Assembly: GCF_947499295.1 (NCBI RefSeq)
Contig: NZ_CANMNP010000006.1
Coordinates: 124,001-188,000 of the forward strand
DNA length: 64,000 bases
Direction: 5' to 3'
DNA from: an uncultured Roseibium sp.
GTDB taxonomy: Bacteria; Pseudomonadota; Alphaproteobacteria; Rhizobiales; Stappiaceae
Shown: positions 26,817 through 36,493 of the stretch, in pieces
Position numbering within the stretch: position 1 is the stretch's first letter
How the letters are laid out: every line of letters starts with the position of its first letter
Position numbers and translations under genes: made by a program
Notes under the pieces: generated by a model
Database searches by the model: none
Told to the model about the DNA's origin: nothing
Seen by the model: the letters and a program-made list of their open reading frames with translations, nothing else

Positions 26817-27977
26817 TCAAGAAACGGTAATTGGAGTGAAGGCGCTGTGCAGGACCAGTGATGCCGCACCGAGCGTAGCGGTCAGGCGCCCACACGTGCC
26901 GCGTTGCAGCCTTGGCAGCAAATTGTCGTTGCGATTGGCAATCGACGCGGACGGAAGCGGGCAGTTTGAAATCAGGTGGTCGATGAGTTCAGGCGGCATG
27001 GCGCCACCCAGAATGATAGTCTGCGGGTCGAGCAGGTTTTCAAGCGTCAGAACTGCGTGTCCCAAAGCGTTTGCTGCTCTTTCAAGCCAGTCTGCCAATC
27101 GCTGATCTTGGGTGCTGAAGAGCTCTGAAATCCCGTCGAGATCTATCGGTCCCTTGCTGCCGATATATGTCTGAATGGAATCCCGGCTGAGCAAGCTTTC
27201 CAAGGGAGCAGGACCATTTGGCCCGGGGAAGGGAATATGGCCGACTTCTCCGGCATTTCCGAATGCCCCCGAAACAAGCCTGCCATCCTGGACAATGCCG
27301 AGGCCAAGTCCGCGGCCGAAATAAAGAAACGCATAGCAGCCGATGCCTTGTGCAACACCGGTCAGGCTTTCGGAAAGCGCGGCGGCATTCGCGTCGTTGG
27401 AGAGTTCGACAACGCCTCCGAGCGTCTCCTTGAAAAGGCTCTGTGCGTCGGTGTTTTCCCAGCCCTTGAGGTCGGAGCTGCGCCCAGAAAGACCCGTGTC
27501 ACCAAACGGTCCAGGCATGACGATGCCACTTCCAAGGATGGCATCCAGTGAAATGGGCGATGATGCGATCATGGTGTCGCGCAGCCGAAGCACATGATCG
27601 CATACGGCTGCGGGCGAATTGTCTTCAAGCGCCGTGCGCTGCGTGCTGATCTGTGCCCCGGAAAGATCGACAAGAGCGGTGAAGATGGCATCGGGCCTGA
27701 TTTCAACACCGAAAGCATAGGCGCCTTTGGGGTTCAGACCGTACAAGACGGCAGGCAGGCCACGACCCGAAACTCTTGTTCCCTTTTCTTCGATAAGGCC
27801 ATCTGCCAGCAATTCAGCGATTATGTTGGACGCGGCCTGTGTCGTCAGTCCGAGCGAACGGCCGATTTCGGCGCGGCCCATCGTGCCCGCGGCCTGAATG
27901 CTGCCAAGGACCGCCTGCCGGTTACGGTTCCGGCTACGCAACGGGTTGGACCCTCTGATTTGCGTCTCGACTTTCAT
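26817..27977 (-). CDS. ROK-family transcriptional regulator
   Basis: This 386-residue protein has an N-terminal winged helix (about residues 18-75, AEIGRSLGLTTQAASNIIAELLADGLIE) followed by a ROK sugar-kinase-like domain with IVMPGPF, SNDANAAAL and GRGLGLGIVQDG. The normal zinc site CxCGxxGC is replaced by HIPFPGPNGPAPLES, with no cysteines, so it must lack the classical zinc. ROK repressors such as Mlc, NagC and XylR respond to sugars or sugar phosphates. It is divergent from the ABC operon and is upstream of the PIG-L gene. Confidence 0.92.
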   Translation of the reverse strand: MKVETQIRGSNPLRSRNRNRQAVLGSIQAAGTMGRAEIGRSLGLTTQAASNIIAELLADGLIEEKGTRVSGRGLPAVLYGLNPKGAYAFGVEIRPDAIFTALVDLSGAQISTQRTALEDNSPAAVCDHVLRLRDTMIASSPISLDAILGSGIVMPGPFGDTGLSGRSSDLKGWENTDAQSLFKETLGGVVELSNDANAAALSESLTGVAQGIGCYAFLYFGRGLGLGIVQDGRLVSGAFGNAGEVGHIPFPGPNGPAPLESLLSRDSIQTYIGSKGPIDLDGISELFSTQDQRLADWLERAANALGHAVLTLENLLDPQTIILGGAMPPELIDHLISNCPLPSASIANRNDNLLPRLQRGTCGRLTATLGAASLVLHSAFTPITVS

Positions 27978-27997
27978 GTTCGATCTAATAACTCAAG

Positions 27998-28035
27998 AAA
28001 ATTGACAATTCAATTTATTTGACTTAATCAATTTT
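27998..28035. promoter_or_regulatory. Two TTGA-n-TCAA palindromes, candidate ROK operators
   Basis: In the gap between the ROK gene and the binding-protein gene, TTGA-CAAT-TCAA lies at 28002-28013 and TTGA-CTTAA-TCAA at 28019-28031, framed by AAAATTGA (27998-28005) and TCAATTTT (28028-28035). Paired AT-rich palindromes between a ROK gene and a divergent sugar operon are the expected operator form. Confidence 0.5.
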
Positions 28036-28100
28036 CATGTAGGCGGCAAAGACCGTCCCTCCAGACCAAGCGTGCACGCATCCAGACGGGAGCATCAGCA

Positions 28101-29354
28101 ATGTCAAAATACATGAAGCGCATGGCGCTGAGTGGGTTAACCGCTCTGGCCACCTTGTTCGGCAGTTCTGCAATGGCTGTCGAGATCGAATATTGGCAGT
28201 ATTTCTTCGACGCACGAGTTGATGCGATGGAGCAGCTGATCGAAAAATTCGAGGCCGCCAATCCCGACATCACAGTGAAGATGACCCATTTTCCGTATGC
28301 GGATTATCGCACCAAGGTTGCGGCGGCCATTCCGGCCGGCGAGGGACCGGACGTTGTGCAGCTTTTCTATGGCTGGCTAAACGACTACATCGAGGCGGAT
28401 CTCATCCAGCCGTTGCCGAAAGACCAGTTTGACCCGGCAGCCATCGATGCAGAATTTTTTCCGATGGTTCAGGCGATGAAGCGGGATGGCGCGTATTACG
28501 CTCTGCCGACCGCCGTGCGTTCTCTGGCACTTTTTTATAACACCCGGCTTTTTGATGAAGCGGGAATTGAAAACCCGCCCGAGACCCTTGAAGAACTTGT
28601 CGAAACCGCCAAGAAACTGACGAAGGTCGATGGTGCCGGCAATATCACACAGGTTGGCATTACCACCGGTATGACCGCGCAGGATCACCATTGGTGGCGC
28701 GAGGTCCTGGTGCGCCAGTTCGGTGGTGAGCCATACAAGGAAGACTACAAGACCGTAAACTACACGGATGATGCCGGGTTGGCCGCATTGAACTTCTATG
28801 TCGACCTGGAGAAAGAGCACAAAGTCACTCAGTCCGGTTTCATGGACGAGCCGCAGGCGGCCTTCAAGGGCAACCGCGCCGGCATGCACATCGACGGTTC
28901 TTTCAGGATCGGATCTCTGAACAAGGTTCGCGGCCTCAAATGGGGCGTTGCGGAACTTCCAGCCGGGCCCGATGGCGCGAGGTCGAATTATTCGTCTTAC
29001 TGGGTGAACGGCATCACCTCCAAGGCGGAAGGCGAGAAATACGACGCGGCCGTGAAGTTCCTGAAATACCTGACTTCCGACGAGGCAATGCAACTCTGGT
29101 TGGATGTTGTAGGTGAACTGCCGGCGAAGCCGTCGGTCGGTATGGTCGAGGCAAACGCGAATGATCCGACCTTCGGGCCGTTCATTCGTGGTCTGGCCTA
29201 CGCCAATACCACCAAATTTGCCAATGAATCAGCACAACGCCAGGCAATGGTGGACATGGTTGCAAGGATCGATATTGAAGGTCAGGACCCGGCAGAGAGC
29301 CTGGCTGCAGCTGCTGCTGAAGAGCAGAAAGTCCTCGACGACTACTACAAGTAA
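28101..29354 (+). CDS. ABC sugar transporter extracellular solute-binding protein (family 1)
   Basis: This 417-residue protein has a signal peptide (MSKYMKRMALSGLTALATLF, cleavage after SSAMA) and the family 1 sugar-binding layout: EIEYWQYFFDARVDAMEQLIEKFEAANPDI, FYGWLNDYIEAD, AALPTAVRSLALFYNTRLFDEAGI-like middle and FLKYLTSDEAMQLWL near the end. GGGAG precedes the ATG. It is the first gene of the operon, followed by a clear attenuator/terminator. Ligand likely a saccharide or a sugar derivative. Confidence 0.93.
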   Translation: MSKYMKRMALSGLTALATLFGSSAMAVEIEYWQYFFDARVDAMEQLIEKFEAANPDITVKMTHFPYADYRTKVAAAIPAGEGPDVVQLFYGWLNDYIEADLIQPLPKDQFDPAAIDAEFFPMVQAMKRDGAYYALPTAVRSLALFYNTRLFDEAGIENPPETLEELVETAKKLTKVDGAGNITQVGITTGMTAQDHHWWREVLVRQFGGEPYKEDYKTVNYTDDAGLAALNFYVDLEKEHKVTQSGFMDEPQAAFKGNRAGMHIDGSFRIGSLNKVRGLKWGVAELPAGPDGARSNYSSYWVNGITSKAEGEKYDAAVKFLKYLTSDEAMQLWLDVVGELPAKPSVGMVEANANDPTFGPFIRGLAYANTTKFANESAQRQAMVDMVARIDIEGQDPAESLAAAAAEEQKVLDDYYK

Positions 29355-29370
29355 GACCGTCTAAGCGAAC

Positions 29371-29399
29371 GGACTGCCGCCTCGCGGCAGTCCTTTTTT
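29371..29399 (+). terminator. Intrinsic terminator/attenuator after the binding-protein gene
   Basis: GGACTGCCGC (29371-29380) pairs perfectly with GCGGCAGTCC (29384-29393) over a CTC loop and is followed by six T. This is a textbook intrinsic terminator placed after the first gene, so read-through would set the lower permease level. Confidence 0.85.
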
Positions 29400-29420
29400 C
29401 CAACGATCGCACGGTGCGGC

Positions 29421-30320
29421 ATGTCTGCCTACAAGAACCTCTCCATCAGGCAAAAGCAGATTGTATGGGCATGGCTGTTTCTGGCGATCCCTGTCCTGTT
29501 TTATGTGGTGATCCGTTTTTATCCGACGGGCACCGCTTTCGTGATTTCCTTTCAGGAGTGGAATCTCCTTGGCACGCGCACCTGGACGGGGCTGGAAAAC
29601 TACGAGAAGCTCTGGAACGATCCGGTTTTCTGGAAGGTTTTCCGTAACACCTTTGCCTATCTTTTGCTCGGTACACCGGTCTCGCTGGTGATCAGCTTCG
29701 TGATCGCATATCACCTCGACAAGACACGTTTTCTGCACGGCTTCCTGCGGATGCTATATTTCCTGCCGTTCATGACATCAGCGGTTGCCATGGCGTGGGT
29801 GTGGAGGTGGTTCTATCAGCCTGTTCCGATCGGCCTTTTCAACAATTTGCTGGCTTCGATCGGCATCCCGCAAATCGAATTCCTGAATTCGACAACCAAT
29901 GCCTTGCCGTCCATTCTGGCGCCTGCAATCTGGGCGGGCCTCGGATTTCAGGTCATTATTTTCATGGCGGGGCTGCGCGCAATTCCAGGAAGCTACTATG
30001 AGGCAGCCAAGATCGACGGTGTCGGCTGGTGGACGGTGCTCACCCGCATCACGTTGCCGCTCCTGAAACCCACGATCGTATTCATCGTCGTCTTCTCTTC
30101 AATCGGTTTCCTTCGGATTTTCGACCATGTCTTCAACATGACGACAAACAATCCGGGCGGGCCGCTCAATTCCACGAAACCGTTGGTTCTGATGATCTAC
30201 GAAACGGCATTCAGCAGTTTTAACATGGGCTATGCCGCAGCACAGACCGTCGTCCTCTTTCTTATCCTGCTGGTGGTCAGCCTTCTTCAGCTTTGGATCC
30301 TGAAGGGGGACAACACGTGA
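29421..30320 (+). CDS. ABC sugar transporter permease (first subunit)
   Basis: This 299-residue membrane protein has about six spans and the cytoplasmic EAA loop YYEAAKIDGVGWWTVLTRITLPLLKP (about residues 193-218), the docking site of the ATPase. It belongs to the MalF/UgpA-type family. Its ribosome binding site is weak (ACGGTGCGGC), suggesting low translation relative to the binding protein. The stop TGA overlaps the GTG start of the next permease. Confidence 0.92.
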   Translation: MSAYKNLSIRQKQIVWAWLFLAIPVLFYVVIRFYPTGTAFVISFQEWNLLGTRTWTGLENYEKLWNDPVFWKVFRNTFAYLLLGTPVSLVISFVIAYHLDKTRFLHGFLRMLYFLPFMTSAVAMAWVWRWFYQPVPIGLFNNLLASIGIPQIEFLNSTTNALPSILAPAIWAGLGFQVIIFMAGLRAIPGSYYEAAKIDGVGWWTVLTRITLPLLKPTIVFIVVFSSIGFLRIFDHVFNMTTNNPGGPLNSTKPLVLMIYETAFSSFNMGYAAAQTVVLFLILLVVSLLQLWILKGDNT

Positions 30321-31204
30321 GCCTTGCGACAAACCCTGGCCAGCTGCCACGTGCTTCGGTCAATGCGGTCTTTGCGACCCAGACCAAGAAACCTGCCAAT
30401 ATGGGTCAGATCTTGCGCTGGATGGTTCTGTTTCTCGGCGGCATTTTGATGATCGCACCGATCGTCTACATGATCTCGACGTCGCTGAAGTGGCCCCATG
30501 AAGTCTACAACGTCAATCTGATCCCGGAAGAGCCAACGATCGAGAACTACACTTATGTTCTTGAAGACGGACGCTTTTATCTCTGGTTCGTGAATTCCAT
30601 CATCATTGCACTGATTACAACGGTTTCGAATCTCTTCTTCGACAGCCTTGTCGGGTATACCTTGTGTAAATTCCGCTTTCCCGGCCGCTACATCGTCTTC
30701 ATCGCCATCTTGTCGACGCTGATGATCCCGACGGAGATGCTGGTCATTCCCTGGTATACGATGAGCCAGGCTTTTGGCTGGCTCGACAGCTATTGGGGCA
30801 TCATGTTCCCGGGCCTGATGACGGCTTTCGGCACGTTCTTGATGAAGCAGTTTTTTGAGAGCGTTCCGAATGATTTTCTCGAGGCCGCCCGCATCGACGG
30901 TCTGAATGAATTCCAGATCTGGTGGAAAATTGCCATGCCATTGGTCAAGCCGGCCTTGGCGGCTCTGGCGATTTTTGTCTTCCTGGGCAATTGGACTGCT
31001 TTTCTCTGGCCGTTGATCGTCACAAATTCCGTCGAGATGTACACGGTCCCGGTCGGTCTTTCAGGCTTTGGAGATGAAGTTGACGTTGCCTGGGAACTGA
31101 TCATGACCGGGGCGGCGATTTCCACGATCCCGACACTTATCGTCTTTCTGATATTCCAGCGCTTCATTATTCGAGGTGTCGTTATGGCGGGGCTCAAGGG
31201 ATGA
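30317..31204 (+). CDS. ABC sugar transporter permease (second subunit)
   Basis: This 295-residue MalG/UgpE-type permease has six membrane spans and an EAA loop FLEAARIDGLNEFQIWWKIAMPLVKP. The start is GTG at 30317, overlapping the stop of the upstream permease, with AGGGGGA just before it. The first 35 residues are a cytoplasmic extension. Its end overlaps the lyase gene start by four bases (ATGA). Confidence 0.92.
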   Translation: MSLATNPGQLPRASVNAVFATQTKKPANMGQILRWMVLFLGGILMIAPIVYMISTSLKWPHEVYNVNLIPEEPTIENYTYVLEDGRFYLWFVNSIIIALITTVSNLFFDSLVGYTLCKFRFPGRYIVFIAILSTLMIPTEMLVIPWYTMSQAFGWLDSYWGIMFPGLMTAFGTFLMKQFFESVPNDFLEAARIDGLNEFQIWWKIAMPLVKPALAALAIFVFLGNWTAFLWPLIVTNSVEMYTVPVGLSGFGDEVDVAWELIMTGAAISTIPTLIVFLIFQRFIIRGVVMAGLKG

Positions 31205-32697
31205 CCGGACCAGTCAAGGATACTTCTCAATTTCCTGATCCTGTCTACAAGGAAACCGTGCTTTCAGACCTCTTTGAGGGTGTGAAGGCAAACTATGCCG
31301 GGCACATGGCTGCCATCAACAAGGCCCATCTGGTGATGCTGTCGGAGACAGGCATTTTGCAGCCGGCGCAGGTGAAACCGCTCGCCTTTGCATTGTCCGA
31401 GATCGACGATGATGTCGATGTGGCGTCGCTGGTCTACACCGGCGAACATGAAGATTATTTCTTTTACGTTGAAGCGTTGCTGCGCCGGAAGCTCGGTGAC
31501 CTTGGGGGCATGCTCCATACCGCAAGATCACGCAACGACATGGACCATACCTTGTTCAAGCTGGCGTTGAGAACGCGCATGGACAAGTTATGGGGGGAAG
31601 CTGAGAACCTCGCCCGAACATTCATCAACAAGGCCGAGCGGGAAGCCGAAACCCTGATTGTTGCCTATACCCATGGCCAACCCGCTCAACCATCCACTTT
31701 CGGTCACTATCTGTGTGCGGCGCTGGAAGTTCTCCTTAGGGATATGGAGCGTCTCGCACTTGCCATGGATACGATCGATCATTGCCCGATGGGCGCTGCC
31801 GCGATCACAACGACTGGCTTTCCGATAGACCGGCAGCGAACAGCCGCTCTACTTGGTTTCGAAGCTCCTGTGATGAACTCTTATGGTTGCATCGCGTCCG
31901 TTGACTACGTGACCGGTCTCTATTCGGCCCTGAAACTCGTTTATGTCCATCTCGGCCGTCTGATCCAGGATCTGGCATTCTGGTCTTCTTTCGAGGTCGG
32001 CCAGCTTTATGTGCCCAACAGCTTTGTGCAGATCAGCTCGATCATGCCGCAGAAACGCAATCCGGTTCCAATCGAGCATATGCGCCACTTGTCGGCCGTC
32101 ACGGCAGGGCGATGCGACGTTATGGTCGACACAATGCGAAACACACCCTTCACTGACATGAATGATAGCGAAGGCGAGGTGCAGCAAGCCGGATACGCGA
32201 CTTTTGAGAGCGGGAGCCGGGTCCTGAGATTGCTGGCTGCGTTCGTTTCTGCGGCCCGGATCAATGAAGATCGGGTGCGCAAAAACGCAGATGCCGCCTG
32301 TGTCACCATTACCGAATTGGCTGACACGCTTGTGCGTGACGAGGGATTGAGCTTCCGGCAAGCCCATGAGATCGCGGCCGCAACGTCCAGGGGCGTACTT
32401 GCAGAAGAAACTGCGCTGAGAGACGGGTTCAACCATTTCAAAGCTGCTTTTGCCCAGGAAACCGGTCGTGATCCGAACCTGAGTTCCGATGGCTACAAAA
32501 CCGCAGTATCTCCCGAGAGATTCGTTTCCTGCCGTGATCGGCTGGGCGGGCCTGCACCGCAGGCATTGCGTCATGCCCTTGTGAGTTATCGCGACCAGCT
32601 GTCCGCGCTTGCAAGCCGGCAGAGCGCGCGCAGACAGCGCTACGATGCAGCTGCAACCGCTCTTGACCAAACCTTTTCATCGCTTCTGGAGACTTGA
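31201..32697 (+). CDS. Argininosuccinate lyase / fumarase-superfamily enzyme embedded in the ABC operon
   Basis: This 498-residue protein belongs to the argininosuccinate lyase branch of the aspartase/fumarase superfamily: MLHTARSRNDMDHTLFKLALR (ASL motif HT[GA]RSRND), YTHGQPAQP and the catalytic loop QISSIMPQKRNPVPIEH. The superfamily performs reversible beta-elimination of fumarate or acetylenic products from amino- or guanidino-succinates. True argH normally sits in arginine biosynthesis; here it lies inside a sugar ABC operon, coupled by ATGA to the permease, so it may act on an imported N-succinyl- or aspartate-linked conjugate (inference). Confidence 0.88.
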   Translation: MTGPVKDTSQFPDPVYKETVLSDLFEGVKANYAGHMAAINKAHLVMLSETGILQPAQVKPLAFALSEIDDDVDVASLVYTGEHEDYFFYVEALLRRKLGDLGGMLHTARSRNDMDHTLFKLALRTRMDKLWGEAENLARTFINKAEREAETLIVAYTHGQPAQPSTFGHYLCAALEVLLRDMERLALAMDTIDHCPMGAAAITTTGFPIDRQRTAALLGFEAPVMNSYGCIASVDYVTGLYSALKLVYVHLGRLIQDLAFWSSFEVGQLYVPNSFVQISSIMPQKRNPVPIEHMRHLSAVTAGRCDVMVDTMRNTPFTDMNDSEGEVQQAGYATFESGSRVLRLLAAFVSAARINEDRVRKNADAACVTITELADTLVRDEGLSFRQAHEIAAATSRGVLAEETALRDGFNHFKAAFAQETGRDPNLSSDGYKTAVSPERFVSCRDRLGGPAPQALRHALVSYRDQLSALASRQSARRQRYDAAATALDQTFSSLLET

Positions 32698-32701
32698 ACC
32701 C

Positions 32702-33757
32702 ATGGCGAACCTGTCATTGCACAAGCTGACCAAGTCCTATGGGAAGGTTGAAGTCCTGCACGGCATCGACCTGGATATCAAGGATGGCGAGTTTGTTGTT
32801 TTCGTCGGCCCGTCCGGCTGCGGCAAATCCACCAGTCTGCGCATGATCGCCGGTCTTGAAGACATAACCGCCGGCGAAATTCGGATCGGAGACCGCGTGG
32901 TCAATAATCTGGAGCCGAAGGACCGCGACATTGCGATGGTCTTCCAGAACTACGCCATCTATCCGCATATGACTGTTCGCAAGAACATTGCTTTTGGCCT
33001 CTGGACGTCGAGCCTGAGCAAGGCAGAAAAGGCAAAGCGGATTGAGGATGTTGCCCGCATACTGGACATGACCGACTTGTTGGAGCGAAAGCCCTCGCAG
33101 CTTTCGGGTGGTCAGCGTCAGCGTGTTGCAATCGGTCGTGCCATGGTCCGCCAGCCGGCCGTGTTTTTGTTCGACGAACCGCTGTCCAATCTCGATGCGC
33201 AATTGCGGACCCAGATGCGGCTGGAAATCAAGAAGCTTCATCAGCAGGTCGGCAATACAATTATTTTTGTGACGCACGATCAGGTGGAAGCCATGACGCT
33301 TGCGGACCGAATTGTGATTATGAAAGACGGCCATATTCAGCAGGTCGGAACGCCGGAAGAGGTCTTCTATTCGCCCGCAAATACTTTTGTGGCCCAATTT
33401 ATCGGCGCGCCATCCATGAACATGATCAATATCACCGGCGGCGGCGAGGAGATAAGGCTGAAGAGCGGTGGCAGCATCAATCCAGGCAAGACAACCCAGG
33501 ACGGGCGTGAGATGCTTTTGGGTGTTCGGCCGGATGACCTGACCATTGAGACAGATAACCCGATTGTCACCGGTAAGGTGGTCGTTCGCGAACCACTCGG
33601 TTCTGAGACCCTGATTTATGTGAACGGACCTGACGGCGAGATCGTCGCGAAAGTGCCGGGCAAGAGCGGCGTCTTGGTGGGTGATGATGTCAAGCTCGGA
33701 GCAGCGCCGGAAACGCTGCATTTTTTCGACACTGAAACCGGAGCCGCGTTGTTGTGA
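32702..33757 (+). CDS. ABC sugar transporter ATP-binding protein (UgpC/MsmK type)
   Basis: This 351-residue ATPase has Walker A GPSGCGKST (residues 36-44), the Q-loop in VFQNYAIYPHM, signature LSGGQRQR (about 133-140), Walker B VFLFDEPLSNLD, a switch histidine in VTHDQ and a C-terminal TOBE-like domain (LLGVRPDDL). Start 32702 follows GGAGA; the frame extends further upstream inside the lyase gene but without a start signal. It powers the permease pair upstream. Confidence 0.95.
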   Translation: MANLSLHKLTKSYGKVEVLHGIDLDIKDGEFVVFVGPSGCGKSTSLRMIAGLEDITAGEIRIGDRVVNNLEPKDRDIAMVFQNYAIYPHMTVRKNIAFGLWTSSLSKAEKAKRIEDVARILDMTDLLERKPSQLSGGQRQRVAIGRAMVRQPAVFLFDEPLSNLDAQLRTQMRLEIKKLHQQVGNTIIFVTHDQVEAMTLADRIVIMKDGHIQQVGTPEEVFYSPANTFVAQFIGAPSMNMINITGGGEEIRLKSGGSINPGKTTQDGREMLLGVRPDDLTIETDNPIVTGKVVVREPLGSETLIYVNGPDGEIVAKVPGKSGVLVGDDVKLGAAPETLHFFDTETGAALL

Positions 33758-34647
33758 TGCTGCACTCGGACACATCAGCCCAGGTCTTGTGCATCGGGCG
33801 GATCTATTGCGATCTGGTATTTGCCGGCATTCCCAGAATGCCGAGCCTTGGGTCCGAAGTCTTCGCTGAAGGTGTTTCACTGCATGCAGGTGGCGGTGCA
33901 TTCAATACGGCTGCCGCCTTTGCCGCGCTCGGCTGGCAAACTGCGCTAAGCGGCGTGTTACCGGCAGCCCCTTTTGAGACAGTGATCCTGCAGGAAGGAC
34001 GGGAAAGAGGGCTGGACCTTTCTACGTGCACACCGGCCGCCCCCAATGCTTCGCCACAAATTACTGTTGCGATACCTCTTCAAGGGGACAGATCCTTTTT
34101 GAGCCAGAAATCCGGTGCCGCCTTTCCGGCTTTGAACTCGTCTGCTCCTGGCTTCAGGTCAATCAGACACTTGCATATCGGCGAGCTGAAAAGCCTCTGT
34201 GAGAACCCTGATGTGCTTGGAGTCGCCCGTCAGGCTGGCTGGAGTATTTCGCTTGATTGTGGTTGGGACGACGCATTGTTGGCACGGGGCGCAGAGGTGT
34301 CCAGCCTCGTTCAGGCCGTTGATGTTTTCCTGCCGAACCAGCGCGAATTCGCAACATTGGAAGCTTCAGGTCTTCAGACCGGCGGCGGGCCGCTTGTTGT
34401 TGTCAAGGAAGGTGCGTCCGGTGCAACGGCAATTCGCGCCGAAGGGTCTGTCCATGCTGCAGCAAACAGAGTTGAGGTGATTGATGCCACTGGCGCAGGT
34501 GATGCCTTTAATGGCGGCTTCCTGTCTGCCTGGCTAGCCCGGGAAGATGTGGCTTCCTGTCTGGCAATCGGCAATCGGTGCGGTGCTCAAGCGGTCCAGT
34601 CTCCCGGTGGCGCGGCCTGGTCCGTCGGCAACGAGCTGGCGTCCTGA
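33754..34647 (+). CDS. PfkB-family carbohydrate kinase
   Basis: This 297-residue protein has the PfkB/ribokinase signatures: an N-terminal GRIYCDLVF and GGGAFNTAAAFAALGW, and the C-terminal IDATGAGDAFNGGFLSAWL with catalytic Asp and anion hole. It starts at GTG 33754, overlapping the ATPase stop, or at the adjacent ATG 33757. It is the last gene of the operon and presumably phosphorylates the imported sugar or the sugar released by the lyase/deacetylase. Substrate not determinable. Confidence 0.9.
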   Translation: MMLHSDTSAQVLCIGRIYCDLVFAGIPRMPSLGSEVFAEGVSLHAGGGAFNTAAAFAALGWQTALSGVLPAAPFETVILQEGRERGLDLSTCTPAAPNASPQITVAIPLQGDRSFLSQKSGAAFPALNSSAPGFRSIRHLHIGELKSLCENPDVLGVARQAGWSISLDCGWDDALLARGAEVSSLVQAVDVFLPNQREFATLEASGLQTGGGPLVVVKEGASGATAIRAEGSVHAAANRVEVIDATGAGDAFNGGFLSAWLAREDVASCLAIGNRCGAQAVQSPGGAAWSVGNELAS

Positions 34648-34676
34648 CCAGACTGCGAGGTATCTCAGCCGGCTGA

Positions 34677-35581
<905 letters not shown>

Positions 35582-35585
<4 letters not shown>

Positions 35586-36493
35586 TGCGCAACCTTCCTG
35601 GATCGGGGCAATGCCTGCAGCACATCACCGATACTTTGCTCTATAGGGGGGAACTTCAGTCCGAAGGTATTCTGGAATTTGTCCATGCTGAGTACGGTCC
35701 GCAATGGTCTTGTGGCAGGAGTTGCGAATTCGGTCGTGGCAGCTGCGCTGACCTGACAGGTTGGGCCGTACAATTCACCGGAGAGGGCGACTACCCTTTT
35801 TGCCCACTGAAAGCGGGACAGGGGCTCCGGGGCCGCCAGATGATAGGTGCCGGACAGGTTGGTCCAATCCGTGTTGTCGAGCTGGCGGATAAGATCTGCC
35901 AATGACTTTGCCAGGTCCAGTGCCGACGTTGGATTGCCGACCTGATCGGCCACGATACGAAGTGGACGGCCTTCGACAGCCATAGAAAGCAGCCAGGAAA
36001 CGAAGTTCGATCCGAAAGGCGAATAGAGCCATGCCGTTCGAAGCACGATGTGTTTCGGGTTGAGACGGCTAACGCTGTTCTCGCCTGCCAGCTTCGAAAT
36101 GCCGTAGGTATTGACCGGGTTTGTGCGATCAGTCTCGTCATACGGTGATCGTTTTTCACCATCGAAAACGTAGTCGGTTGAGATGTGAATGATCGGTATG
36201 TCGTGAACTGCGGATATCTGAGCAAGGTTTCCGGCACCGACGCCATTCACGCTGTGTGCGTCATCTGGAAAGCGTTCGGCATCGTCGACGCTGGTATAGG
36301 CAGCGAGATTCAGGACGAAGTCCGGCCGCAGCCGGTCAATGATCGCGCTACAGCTTTGAGCCTTGGTGACGTCCAGCGCGTGTCTGTCGAAGAAACAGAA
36401 CTCAAGGTCGGTTGCAGCCGCAGAGGCAACTTTCAAAGACTTTGAAAGTTGGCCGTTTTTGCCGGCAACCAGAACCCTGGTTCTCACTGTCAT
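35582..36493 (-). CDS. rmlD: dTDP-4-dehydrorhamnose reductase
   Basis: This 303-residue short-chain-type reductase has the NAD(P)-binding [30 protein letters not shown] and the YGISKLAGE catalytic Tyr/Lys motif. It performs the last step to dTDP-L-rhamnose. Start 36493 (MTVRTRVLV) overlaps the rmlB stop by four bases; the longer frame to 36622 lies inside rmlB and is rejected. Confidence 0.95.

Noticed and set aside
31849-32670. 273-codon minus-strand frame opposite the lyase gene
   Set aside because: Shadow frame; the plus-strand lyase has catalytic motifs and proper coupling.
31201-32697. Housekeeping argH call for the lyase
   Set aside because: The motif set fits the superfamily, but the ABC operon context and coupling make a catabolic role more likely; symbol withheld.
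32714-33901. 395-codon minus-strand frame opposite the ABC ATPase gene
   Set aside because: Antisense to an ATPase with all Walker motifs; composition is that of a shadow of GC-rich codons.
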